NCBI GenBank assembly: GCA_964624235.1
Contig: CAZUXY010000011.1
Coordinates: 19,993 to 83,992, forward strand
DNA length: 64,000 nt
Direction of reading: 5' to 3'
From: CAZUXY01 sp964624235
GTDB lineage: Bacteria > Spirochaetota > UBA4802 > UBA5368
The notes under the pieces are model-generated. The model saw only the letters and a list, made by a program, of their open reading frames with translations. It was not told where the DNA came from and ran no database searches. The first letter of the stretch is position 1; the number at the start of each line of letters is the position of its first letter. Below, in pieces: positions 53,046 to 61,241 of this stretch. The position numbers and the translations under genes are program-made.

Positions 53046-55327
53046 CCTTTCCGTTCCGCCTTCGCCCGTGCGACCGCTATCTGCCCAAGGGCCAGGCAGC
53101 CGTCGTTAAACGGTACGTTTCGGGGAGTGTAGATGTCAAACCGTTTTTGAAGAAGTCCCCGCCATATGCCCCTCAGCAGCAGACGGTTTTGAAATGACCC
53201 TCCTGAAAGCACCACGCGGTTGACACGGCTCCTTTCCCTGATCCGTTCACAGGCGCCCACCGTAAGATCTATTACTGCCCGGTGAAAGCCGGCCGCGATG
53301 AGTTCCACGGGTATCTTTTCCGTCATCATTTCAGCAATCCACCGTATAATGCGGTCTGTGGGAATTATCATGGGGGAACCTTCTTGGATCGGGATATCCG
53401 TCGGAAAGGGAATTGTATCACTACAGTCCATGACCATCGCCGCTTTTTCCTCCAGCAGCATGGCCGCTTCGGCCTCGGTGCTTACGCTGGTGCTGATACC
53501 CATGATGGCGGATGCTCCGTCGAAAATCCTGCCGATGCTGCAGGTCAGCGGGCAGTTGATTTTTTTCTTGATTATTTCCAGGACGACGGGCGACCGGGGA
53601 AGATCATTCAGAAAGGGAACCCTGTCGCCGAAGCAGCCGTAGAGCAGGGCCAGACCGGTTTTCCATACATCACGAATAGCCGACTCTCCTCCCGGCAGGG
53701 GAAAATACGAGAAGTGGGCCATTCGCTCGAAATCCGGCCCGTCGACAATCAGTATCTCGCTTCCCCAGAGCAGTCCGTCATCGCCGTATCCGGTACCGTC
53801 GTAGGCGATACCTATCGCCGGTCCATGAATGCCCCGGTCTTCCGTTACCGAGGCGATATGGGCATGGTGATGCTGCACCCTGATCCTCCGTAGACCTTCC
53901 GCTTCAAGCCTGTCGGCAATAGCGGTGGTAAAATAACCCGGATGCAGATCCGATACGACGGTGTCCGGTTCCATGGAGTAAATTTTCCTGAAATGTCCCA
54001 GCGTTTTTTCAAAAAGCGCATGGGAGGAGGGGGAGGCCATGTCGCCGAGAAACTGGGACATGATGATTGTTTCGTTGCGGGCAAGCGCGAATATGTTTTT
54101 CAGATCACCCCCGGTGGCGAGGAGTGTCCCCCTGACCTTCCTCACGGGTAGAGGCGCCGGCACATAACCGCGGGAACGTCTGATGAAAAAACCCTGCTCC
54201 TCCTCGACGAAAAGAACACTGTCATCGGTAAACTCCACTATGTCCCGGTTGTAGCTTATGAAAATGTCCGCTATCGAACCGAGTTCCTCCATGGCCTCGC
54301 GGTCCCTGAAAATTATCGGCTCATCGGAGACATTGCCGCTGGTCATCACCAGCACCAGGTCAGGATCACGGGAAAAGACTAGGTGCTGCAGCGGCATATA
54401 GGGGAGCATCACGCCTGCGTGCTTCAGACCCGGAGCGATGTGACGGCTGAGCAGCGGAACCCGCTCCCTGCACAGGACTATAGGCCGTTCAACCGACTGC
54501 AGAAGTCTTTCTTCTTCCGGTGTTATGTGCAAAAATTCCTCAGCCTTTGCCATGCTCCCGACCATCAGTGCGAAGGGTTTGAAGGGACGGTTTTTGCGAT
54601 TACGCAGTTTCATCACCGCGGTGTCGTTCAATGCGTCACAGGCAATCAGGTACCCCCCTACGCCCTTAATGGCGGCAATGCCGCCGTCCCGGAGCAAGGC
54701 AATGGTCCTCTCGACTATTTCCCCGGTTTTTTCCGTTATAAGCCTGCCGTCCGGGGACAGGAGCCGCAGATGGGGTCCGCAACGGGCGCAGGCATTGGGC
54801 TGGGTATGGAACCGACGGTCGACAGGGTCCCCGTATTCCGATAAACAACGGGGACACATGGTGAATTCATTCATCGAGGTGTTTATGCGGTCATAGGGAA
54901 TATCATGGATTATGCTGAAGCGGGGGCCGCAGTTGGTACAGGTGATGAAGGGATAATGATAGCGCCGGTCTTTTTCGTCGAAAAATTCTTTCAGGCAGTC
55001 GTTGCACACGGCTGCGTCTGGAGGAACAGGAGCGGTTCGCGCATACGTCAGAGCGCTCTCACCGATAACAAACTCTTTAAATCCCAGGGATGGTTCTTTT
55101 GTAAATTCAATACGGTGAATATTTGACAACGGCGGTGACTGTGCCCTGATTTCTTCCAAAAAAGAACGCAGTTGATCGTCTTCACCCTCGGCATCTATGA
55201 GAACTCCCTCGGTATCGTTGTATACCTTGCCCTTCAGTTGGAATTGCCGGGCGAGACGGTATATGAACGGCCTGAATCCGACACCCTGGACAATCCCGGT
55301 TATCCTTATTTGATATCGTACGATCAT
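53039..55327 (-). CDS. hypF: Carbamoyltransferase HypF
   Basis: 762 residues. An acylphosphatase domain at the start (GIVQGVGFRPFIYRLA) is followed by two zinc fingers (CNDCLKEFF...CTNCGPRFS and CPRCLSEYG...CARCGPH), a YrdC-like domain (GGIAAIKGVGGYLIACDA) and the Kae1-like part with VQHHHAHIASV. HypF makes the carbamoyl group used by HypE for cyanide. It is the first of the hypF-hypD-hypE-hypC operon; the AT-rich stretch at 55440-55540 is its likely promoter zone. Confidence 0.96.
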   Translation of the reverse strand: MIVRYQIRITGIVQGVGFRPFIYRLARQFQLKGKVYNDTEGVLIDAEGEDDQLRSFLEEIRAQSPPLSNIHRIEFTKEPSLGFKEFVIGESALTYARTAPVPPDAAVCNDCLKEFFDEKDRRYHYPFITCTNCGPRFSIIHDIPYDRINTSMNEFTMCPRCLSEYGDPVDRRFHTQPNACARCGPHLRLLSPDGRLITEKTGEIVERTIALLRDGGIAAIKGVGGYLIACDALNDTAVMKLRNRKNRPFKPFALMVGSMAKAEEFLHITPEEERLLQSVERPIVLCRERVPLLSRHIAPGLKHAGVMLPYMPLQHLVFSRDPDLVLVMTSGNVSDEPIIFRDREAMEELGSIADIFISYNRDIVEFTDDSVLFVEEEQGFFIRRSRGYVPAPLPVRKVRGTLLATGGDLKNIFALARNETIIMSQFLGDMASPSSHALFEKTLGHFRKIYSMEPDTVVSDLHPGYFTTAIADRLEAEGLRRIRVQHHHAHIASVTEDRGIHGPAIGIAYDGTGYGDDGLLWGSEILIVDGPDFERMAHFSYFPLPGGESAIRDVWKTGLALLYGCFGDRVPFLNDLPRSPVVLEIIKKKINCPLTCSIGRIFDGASAIMGISTSVSTEAEAAMLLEEKAAMVMDCSDTIPFPTDIPIQEGSPMIIPTDRIIRWIAEMMTEKIPVELIAAGFHRAVIDLTVGACERIRERSRVNRVVLSGGSFQNRLLLRGIWRGLLQKRFDIYTPRNVPFNDGCLALGQIAVARAKAERKGC

Positions 55328-55517
55328 AGGCCATCTCTACCAGAAAGGGTTGTATTGGCAAGGGGGAATTTTTCCGCGGTTTGCAATGGGTTGAAATCTA
55401 CAGTTACCGGCTCCTCTGTATGGAGAATTTTTTCTGTAAAATTTTTGATATCCATCTATAAATAATATAAACAATTTTGAAATATTGAATTTTTTATCTT
55501 TTAATTAAACAATAAAT

Positions 55518-55546
55518 TTGACTCATTGAAAGTGTAACACTACCAT
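55518..55546 (+). promoter_or_regulatory. Candidate promoter in the hypF-hydrogenase gap
   Basis: TTGACT at 55518-55523, a 17-base spacer and TACCAT at 55541-55546, pointing away from hypF. No open reading frame follows for almost 900 bases. Confidence 0.45.
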
Positions 55547-55554
55547 TAGATACC

Positions 55555-55840
55555 GAAAAATCAAAAATTACCTGAGGGTGGTTTCCACCACCCGGAATGT
55601 AGGGACCGCTGATGACAGAGGAAACCGGTGTCCCATTGAACAGGTTCTCATGGGTACACCCATAACAGATCCTGAGAATCCCATTTAAGCGGCAAGCATT
55701 GCACGTTCATTTGATCCATTCATCGCCCATGCGGTCACATGTAGTCGGGGGAGGCCGGGATATAGCCAGGTTCAGGGTTTGTTGATACATGAACGGCATT
55801 ATCCGGTTTCATAACGCTGTTACATCACAGCGAGGTTATC
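55555..55840 (+). ncRNA. Candidate structured non-coding RNA (unclassified)
   Basis: Downstream of the 55518 promoter there is a series of hairpins: GGGTGG/CCACCC at 55576-55593, GGGAC/GTCCC at 55602-55634, TTCTCA/TGAGAA with inner ATGGG/CCCAT at 55645-55678, and CGCTG/CAGCG at 55815-55832. No protein-coding frame is convincing. No clear T-tract terminator is seen, so the 3' end is unknown. It could also be the relic of a gene; I give low confidence. Confidence 0.3.
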
Positions 55841-56060
55841 ACGGTTTTCCTTTAAGATGACAAGGTTAATCAGTCACGAACGGAATAAATCATTTTCCGA
55901 AATAATTCCCGGTTCAGCATGAACGTCGTTACGGGCTCTATAATAAGCCATAGAGCGGAAAAACTTCAGGGAATAAGCTGAGTTAAATCCCGTATAGGGA
56001 TTTTCAACGTCAGACTGATGCGGTCAGGCAAAACAGATGTACCTGGATAAAGTAAATATG

Positions 56061-56089
56061 TTGACAAATTTATTTGTTCTGTTTATAAG
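56061..56089 (+). promoter_or_regulatory. Strong candidate promoter of the hydrogenase operon
   Basis: TTGACA at 56061-56066, a 17-base spacer and TATAAG at 56084-56089, 11 of 12 consensus positions. Transcription would start near 56096, leaving a leader of ~350 bases before the cytochrome gene. Confidence 0.7.
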
Positions 56090-56095
56090 CATAAG

Positions 56096-56240
56096 AAATC
56101 TCGATTTCACGATCCTAAAGACTCGATCCAGGGATAGTGAAGCGTCAGGGCATGTTCGGAAACGGACCGGCCTGCTTGTTGGTAAAGAGGTTTACCTCGC
56201 CGTAAGACATCGAAGGCCTTGCTGTGCCCTCGGTGTGTGT
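56096..56240 (+). promoter_or_regulatory. Structured leader RNA of the hydrogenase operon (riboswitch-like candidate)
   Basis: Four consistent stems are visible in the first ~140 bases of the predicted transcript. TTCAC/GTGAA plus ATCC/GGAT enclose 56106-56141. AGGGCA (56147-56152) pairs with TGCCCT (56225-56230). Inside, GTTCG/CGGAC has a GAAA tetraloop (56154-56167), and GGCCT (56169-56173)/AGGCC (56214-56218) encloses GGTAAA/TTTACC (56181-56196). This is a multi-branched fold typical of riboswitches. It does not match the motif of any class I can recall. Regulation of the operon by metal, nucleotide or protein is a possibility. Confidence 0.45.
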
Positions 56241-56442
56241 ATTCTTCTTCCCAACAGGTAACGTAACACTAACAGGTCTATCGGCTTTCGCTGCCGTCGC
56301 CGATGGTGATACCGCAGCACTGATTATTCCGACGGTGATTGATTAATGTCCGGCGGGGTCATGAGTTGCCGCATGAAATCCTGTAAATCAATAATTTCGA
56401 CACGCGCATATTTTCTGAAAATCTGTTGGAGGTGGGTGAGGA

Positions 56443-56862
56443 ATGAAATGCAGGAGAGTAATAATCAGATTTATTGCAGTGTCCTTTGTTTGTTCTACCG
56501 CGGGTATAATGTATTGCCAGAAGGGAACAACGAATATCAATCCAGGTCCCGCCGATGTAGTAACTATTACCGATATTAATAAATTCATCACCGCGACCGA
56601 TGTGGCTGCCGGAATTCAGAAAACCAATAATTATGTGGATCCGGTCCGGATGTCTCACAGTGTTCATGAAGAATCAGGCATACTCTGCGTTATCTGCCAT
56701 CACAAGCACAGCAATGATGACAGAATCAAACAGTGCGCCTACTGTCATAAAGGCAAAGAAGGTGATGTGATCATGCACAATTTCTGCATCACCTGCCATG
56801 TTGAAAAGAAAAAGGGTCCCGCGCTGTGCCAGGACTGTCATAAGCCGGTATCAGTACGGTAA
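56443..56862 (+). CDS. Periplasmic tetraheme cytochrome c
   Basis: 139 residues. An N-terminal export segment (VIIRFIAVSFVCSTAGIMYC) is followed by four c-type heme motifs CVICH, CAYCH, CITCH and CQDCH at residues 82, 98, 115 and 129. Extra histidines (for example H72, H75 and H112) can serve as the second axial ligands. The size and heme count match cytochrome c3-type carriers that accept electrons from periplasmic hydrogenases. It is the first gene of the hydrogenase operon, after a long leader, with GGAGGTG and GAGGA upstream of its ATG. Confidence 0.88.
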   Translation: MKCRRVIIRFIAVSFVCSTAGIMYCQKGTTNINPGPADVVTITDINKFITATDVAAGIQKTNNYVDPVRMSHSVHEESGILCVICHHKHSNDDRIKQCAYCHKGKEGDVIMHNFCITCHVEKKKGPALCQDCHKPVSVR

Positions 56863-56884
56863 CCGCTTTTTCCGGTATTGTCCG

Positions 56885-57340
56885 ATGAAAAGAACGCTGG
56901 TACTCGGTGTAGGCAATATACTTCAAAGCGATGACGGACTCGGCGTATATATCGTAAACCGTTTGATCGAGTCCGGCATTGATCTGCCCGATCACGTAGA
57001 AGTCCTAGACGGGGGTACCGCCGGGTTTGACCTTCTTCCCCTGATGAAAGGGAAGGATAAAATAATCGTCGTCGATGCGCTGAGAACCGGTGACCCACCG
57101 GGCAGTCTTTACCGTGTCAGGCCTGACCAGATTGCATCCGCCGGTCACGGTCTTTCACTGCATGACGTAGGCATAGGACAGATCATCAAAACGTTGAAGC
57201 TGCTGGGGGAAAACCCGGAAATTCAAATCATCGGTATCGTACCTGACGATATCGACACGCTGGACATCACTATCAGCCCCGCTGTACGGGAAACGGTCCC
57301 CAGGGCGATCGAGCTCATTCTCGACGCAGTATCAGATTAG
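56885..57340 (+). CDS. Hydrogenase maturation endopeptidase (HyaD/HybD family)
   Basis: 151 residues from ATG 56885 (MKRTLVLGVGNILQSDDGLG). The nickel-binding residues of the family line up as D16/D17 (in place of the usual Glu/Asp), D64 in VVDALRTG and H93 in SLHDVG. It removes the C-terminal tail of the large subunit after nickel insertion. It lies upstream of the structural genes, where in many operons it is downstream. Confidence 0.92.
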   Translation: MKRTLVLGVGNILQSDDGLGVYIVNRLIESGIDLPDHVEVLDGGTAGFDLLPLMKGKDKIIVVDALRTGDPPGSLYRVRPDQIASAGHGLSLHDVGIGQIIKTLKLLGENPEIQIIGIVPDDIDTLDITISPAVRETVPRAIELILDAVSD

Positions 57341-57357
57341 CATTCAGGAGGGTATAT

Positions 57358-58365
57358 ATGACAATAAGCAGAAGGGATTTTCTGAAGATCATGGGAGGAG
57401 GAGCCGCCGCATTTACCTTTTCCGGCGTCATGCTGCAGGGGTGCAAAAAAGCCCTCGAAAAGGCGGCAGAACGCACCCACGTCATCTGGATACAGGGCCA
57501 GTCCTGTTCGGGTTGCTCGGTTTCCATCCTCAACAGCGTCGCTCCCGATATCGCTACGGTGATCACCCGTCACATCAGCCTGGACTTCCATCAGACACTG
57601 ATGGGTGGCACCGGAGATGCCGCCATGAAAGTACTGGACGACACGGTCAGGAAACAGCGTAAGGATTATGTGCTGGTTGTGGAAGGTTCAATCCCCACCA
57701 AAGACGAGCTTTACTGCACGCTTGGTGAGAGGAACGGCCATCATGTGGGGTTTTTAACCAGGCTCAAGGAACTGGGTGGAAACGCCAAAGCGATACTGAA
57801 TTTCGGAAGCTGCGCCGCTTTCGGCGGTATACCGGGTGCTAAAATCAGGGCTACCGGGGATAACCCTACCGGCGCAAAACCTCTTTCTGATATTCTTCCC
57901 AAATCAACCTATATCAACGTGCCGGGCTGTCCTCCCCATCCCGACTGGATGGTGGGCACCATAGTACATTTCCTGCTGAAGGGGGTGCCTGAACTGGACG
58001 AATACAAACGCCCGAAAATCTATTTCGGCACGACGGTTCATGAGAAATGCGAGCGTCTTCCCGACTATAAACGCGGGCGGTTCGCCAAACACTGGGGAGA
58101 GGAGGGGTGTCTGTACCTGCTTGGATGTCTGGGTATGGATACCGGCTGTGATATCCCCACCCGAAAGTGGCTCGACGGCGTCAATTCTTGCACAGGATGC
58201 GGTTCCGGGTGCATCGGTTGCACGGAACCGGTTTTTCCCGACACCGGGGATAGAGGTCTCTATAAACATCTCATGGCCGGTATGGATGAAATCAATATGA
58301 TCGAAAACCCACAGGTGCGGCAGGCGGTTCTGAATCTCAAGAAAGGAGGTGTCATCAATGGCTAA
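57358..58365 (+). CDS. [NiFe] hydrogenase small subunit, Tat-exported
   Basis: 335 residues. The twin-arginine motif SRRDFLK at residues 4-10 is followed by a hydrophobic stretch and a lipobox-like LQGC (C29), so it may be a Tat-translocated lipoprotein. Fe-S ligands are visible: QSCSGCSVS (C50, C53), FGSCAAFGG, NVPGCPPHP for the proximal cluster, TTVHEKCERLPDYKRGRF with the distal His, and NSCTGCGSGCIGC. No C-terminal membrane anchor is present. It would feed electrons from H2 to the tetraheme cytochrome. GGAGGG lies upstream, and the stop overlaps the large-subunit start by 8 bases. Confidence 0.95.
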   Translation: MTISRRDFLKIMGGGAAAFTFSGVMLQGCKKALEKAAERTHVIWIQGQSCSGCSVSILNSVAPDIATVITRHISLDFHQTLMGGTGDAAMKVLDDTVRKQRKDYVLVVEGSIPTKDELYCTLGERNGHHVGFLTRLKELGGNAKAILNFGSCAAFGGIPGAKIRATGDNPTGAKPLSDILPKSTYINVPGCPPHPDWMVGTIVHFLLKGVPELDEYKRPKIYFGTTVHEKCERLPDYKRGRFAKHWGEEGCLYLLGCLGMDTGCDIPTRKWLDGVNSCTGCGSGCIGCTEPVFPDTGDRGLYKHLMAGMDEINMIENPQVRQAVLNLKKGGVING

Positions 58366-59926
58366 AGTACTGCTGGATCCCATTACCAGAATAGAAGGCC
58401 ATCTCTCCATAGAGCTGGAAGTACAGAACAACAAAGTGGTCGACGCGTGGAGCAGAGGGGACATGTTCAGGGGATTCGAGAAAATCCTCCAGGGCAGAAA
58501 TCCTGTGGACGCCAACCAGATCACCCAGAGGATATGCGGGGTATGCCCCGTTTCCCACGGTATAGCGTCGAGTAAGTGCCTCGATGCCGCATTCGGCATA
58601 AAGGCAAACCACAACGGGAGGCTTTTGCGCAACCTGGTGCTTGGCGCGAATTTTCTTCAATCCCATATCATCCACTTTTACCATCTTGCCGCGCTCGATT
58701 ATGTCGACATAACCGCGGTTCTGAAATACAAGGGAAGCGATAAACGGCTTAATGCCGTAAAGGAATGGGCGCTGGAAGAACTGAAAACAAAAAAAGGTCG
58801 CCCCGATGAGATAACCGCGGTAGCGCCATTCCTTCCCAGGTACGAGGGGAAGGATTTTTACATTCAGAACAACGACCTCAACATCGCCGCCATTGCCCAT
58901 TATCTTGAAGCGCTGGATATACGCATGAAAACCCACCAGTTGGTGGCGCTTTTCGGTGGAAGGGCTCCCCATCTCATCGGTCTGGTTCCCGGAGGTGTTA
59001 CCCAGGTGCCGACCCGAAGTAAAATACGCGAATACCGTTCCATCCTGAAACAGGTAGAGAAATTCGTCAATAAGGTATACCTGCCCGATGTGCTTGCGGT
59101 AGCTAAGGAATACACGGATTACTTTAAAATCGGCAGGTATAACAATATGCTCGCCTATGGTGTGTTCGAACAGGACAACGATGGTCAGAAATTAATGCTA
59201 CAGCGGGGAATTTTCGCCGATGGGAAGGTCAATAAACTGGATACCGGCCTCATTCGCGAGCATGTGCGTTATTCACGCTATGGTTCGGGTTCTCAACTGC
59301 ACCCCTTCAAGGGGGAAACCGAACCCAATCCCAAGAAGGGCGGGGCTTACACCTGGCTCAAGGCGCCGCGGTATAACGGTATGCCCATGGAAGTGGGGCC
59401 TCTGGCGAGGGTGGCCGTCAGTTACCTGTCGGGGAACGAGGCTGTTAAAAAAGAAGTGGATGCCGTTCTTAAGATGTTCACCGCCGACATCTCGGCGGTA
59501 TTCTCGGTTCTGGGGCGGCACGCGGCCAGGGCCATCGAATGCAAACTCATCTGCGGCCAGGCAAAAAAATGGCTTGATGAACTTGAGGTAGGAGGCATAC
59601 CGCGGTCGCATTATTCTATCCCGGATAAAGGAGAGGGGGAAGGGCTGGTCGAGGCGCCCCGGGGTGCCCTGGGCCACTGGATCGTCGTAAAAGACCGAAA
59701 GATCGCCAATTACCAGTGTGTGGTTCCCACCACCTGGTTCTGCGGTCCCCGCGACGATAACGGTGTAAAGGGGCCGGTGGAACAGGCACTCATAGGAACT
59801 CCCATCGCCGATCCAAAAAACCCGATCGAAGCGGCGCGGGTGGTCCGTTCTTTCGACCCCTGTATAGCCTGTGCGGTGCACGTGATGGAGGGTGATCGGG
59901 AAATCGGCAGATACCGGATCAGTTGA
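58358..59926 (+). CDS. [NiFe] hydrogenase large subunit (group 1 type)
   Basis: 522 residues from ATG 58358 with AAGGAGGT upstream. The L1 motif RICGVCPVSH has C60 and C63; L2 is FDPCIACAVH with C502 and C505, so all four Ni/Fe ligands are Cys, not Sec. H508 is followed by a 14-residue tail (VMEGDREIGRYRIS) that the endopeptidase should remove. It binds the Ni-Fe(CN)2CO centre and oxidises or makes H2. Partner of the Tat-bearing small subunit, so it is probably exported as a folded complex. Confidence 0.96.
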   Translation: MAKVLLDPITRIEGHLSIELEVQNNKVVDAWSRGDMFRGFEKILQGRNPVDANQITQRICGVCPVSHGIASSKCLDAAFGIKANHNGRLLRNLVLGANFLQSHIIHFYHLAALDYVDITAVLKYKGSDKRLNAVKEWALEELKTKKGRPDEITAVAPFLPRYEGKDFYIQNNDLNIAAIAHYLEALDIRMKTHQLVALFGGRAPHLIGLVPGGVTQVPTRSKIREYRSILKQVEKFVNKVYLPDVLAVAKEYTDYFKIGRYNNMLAYGVFEQDNDGQKLMLQRGIFADGKVNKLDTGLIREHVRYSRYGSGSQLHPFKGETEPNPKKGGAYTWLKAPRYNGMPMEVGPLARVAVSYLSGNEAVKKEVDAVLKMFTADISAVFSVLGRHAARAIECKLICGQAKKWLDELEVGGIPRSHYSIPDKGEGEGLVEAPRGALGHWIVVKDRKIANYQCVVPTTWFCGPRDDNGVKGPVEQALIGTPIADPKNPIEAARVVRSFDPCIACAVHVMEGDREIGRYRIS

Positions 59927-59967
59927 TCCAGATCCAACAAGATCAGTTTGAATGGAAGAATTGATTT

Positions 59968-60053
59968 CCACAGAGATCCGGGGGCACAGGGGAAATGCGT
60001 ATAATCCTTTAGTGAGATACAACGGGTATATCTGAATCTCCGGGTCTCTGTGG
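59968..60053. repeat. Inverted repeat, 15-bp arms
   Basis: CCACAGAGATCCGGG (59968-59982) and TCCGGGTCTCTGTGG (60039-60053) are inverted copies with two mismatches, 56 bases apart, just after the large-subunit stop. The CTCTGTGG ends recall dispersed intergenic repeats seen in many genomes. It could also terminate the hydrogenase transcript. Confidence 0.55.
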
Positions 60054-60153
60054 CATTTAAAAAACCAGTTCCTTTAGAAATGCTGTCTGATAAACGGCCT
60101 CTGATAATGTAAAAACAAATTGTATAATTCCACCCTGTCCAGTCTAATACCGC

Positions 60154-61074
60154 ATGGATCTTTTCACCCATCTCATGGTCAGGATTCTGCCGCTCTATGT
60201 CATTGTTATTTTAGGTTATGTGGGCGGCAGATACATGAAGATAGACGGATGCAGTGTATCGGTGCTGTGTATCTATATAGTGGCGCCGGTAGTGGTCTTC
60301 GGCTCCCTGGCCTCCACACCATTCTTCGCATTCCATTTAGTCCTGCCGCTGGTCTTTTATCTGATCTGCTGCTCGATCAGTCTTTTCTCATATTTTATAA
60401 CCGGCAGGCTGTTCAATGACGCTACCCGGAATCTTCTTGGTTTCTCGTCGGGTGATTCTAATACAGGATATTTCGGACTTCCCGTCGCCATCCTGCTCTT
60501 CAAACCCGAAATGGTAGGTCTTTATCTGCTCTCCTCTCTATCAATGGTGTTTTATGAAAACACCCTGGGGTTCTTTCTTCTTTCCCGTGGAACCTACTCG
60601 AGCCGGCAGGCGATGAAAAACATACTCGCATTGCCATTGTTGTGGGCCACCGTGGCAGGAGTCATAACAAGCTTTTTTACCCCTGATTTTAGTCCTGAAT
60701 TCAATGATCTGCTGGAGAAATTCAAGGGTGCGTTTTCGGTACTTGGTATGATGATAGTCGGAATGTCACTATCGAAATCATCGCGGTTCATACCCGACTG
60801 GAGATTTATCGGGGTTTCGATGTTTATAAAGTTCATTGTATGGCCTGGGGTGATGATCGGGATGATCATGGCGGACCGGTATGTGTTCAACTGCTATTCT
60901 CAGGGAATACACTCTATCGGATTGTTAATAGCCGCACTTCCCATCGCCGCCAATGTCGCGGCTTTTTCCTCGATACTGGATGTCCACGCAGACAAAGCGG
61001 CATCGGCGGTGCTGGTCAGTACTGCGGTTTCGTTGTTTTTTATTCCTCTGATTTTTATCTTTTTCCCGGTTTAG
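60154..61074 (+). CDS. AEC-family transporter
   Basis: 306 residues, almost all hydrophobic, with ~10 membrane helices. The VILGYVGGRYMKIDG start, CIYIVAPVVVFGSLA, SSGDSNTGYFGLPVA and the late ALPIAANVAAFSSILDV fit the auxin-efflux-carrier family, which exports or imports small organic acids. Its substrate is unknown. It sits between the hydrogenase structural genes and hypB, but no functional link is shown. Confidence 0.88.
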   Translation: MDLFTHLMVRILPLYVIVILGYVGGRYMKIDGCSVSVLCIYIVAPVVVFGSLASTPFFAFHLVLPLVFYLICCSISLFSYFITGRLFNDATRNLLGFSSGDSNTGYFGLPVAILLFKPEMVGLYLLSSLSMVFYENTLGFFLLSRGTYSSRQAMKNILALPLLWATVAGVITSFFTPDFSPEFNDLLEKFKGAFSVLGMMIVGMSLSKSSRFIPDWRFIGVSMFIKFIVWPGVMIGMIMADRYVFNCYSQGIHSIGLLIAALPIAANVAAFSSILDVHADKAASAVLVSTAVSLFFIPLIFIFFPV

Positions 61075-61241
61075 GCCACCGTTTCTTTATTTCAGCCGGG
61101 TGATGTGACTGGTGGTGATGGGTATCGATGCGTTTTATAAATATCAGTAACAGACCTGTATTGTTTTCTGTCCCGGTTTTTTAAAAATGTTTACACATGT
61201 CGATAGTTTCTCTATGGTGGAGAGATAAACAGGAGGATCCA

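Noticed and set aside
56150..56200. Possible c-di-GMP-I (GEMM) riboswitch
   Set aside because: CAGGGCA and the GAAA-capped stem recall it, but the ACGCAAAG block and tetraloop-receptor sequence are missing.
56037..56261. 74-codon plus-strand frame over the hydrogenase promoter
   Set aside because: It runs through the TTGACA/TATAAG promoter and the hairpin region and resembles no protein.
56285..56340. Possible fluoride riboswitch near GCCGATGGTGATACCGC
   Set aside because: Only short similarity; the required pseudoknot strands and CTGATG-type block are not all present, and the gene downstream is a cytochrome.
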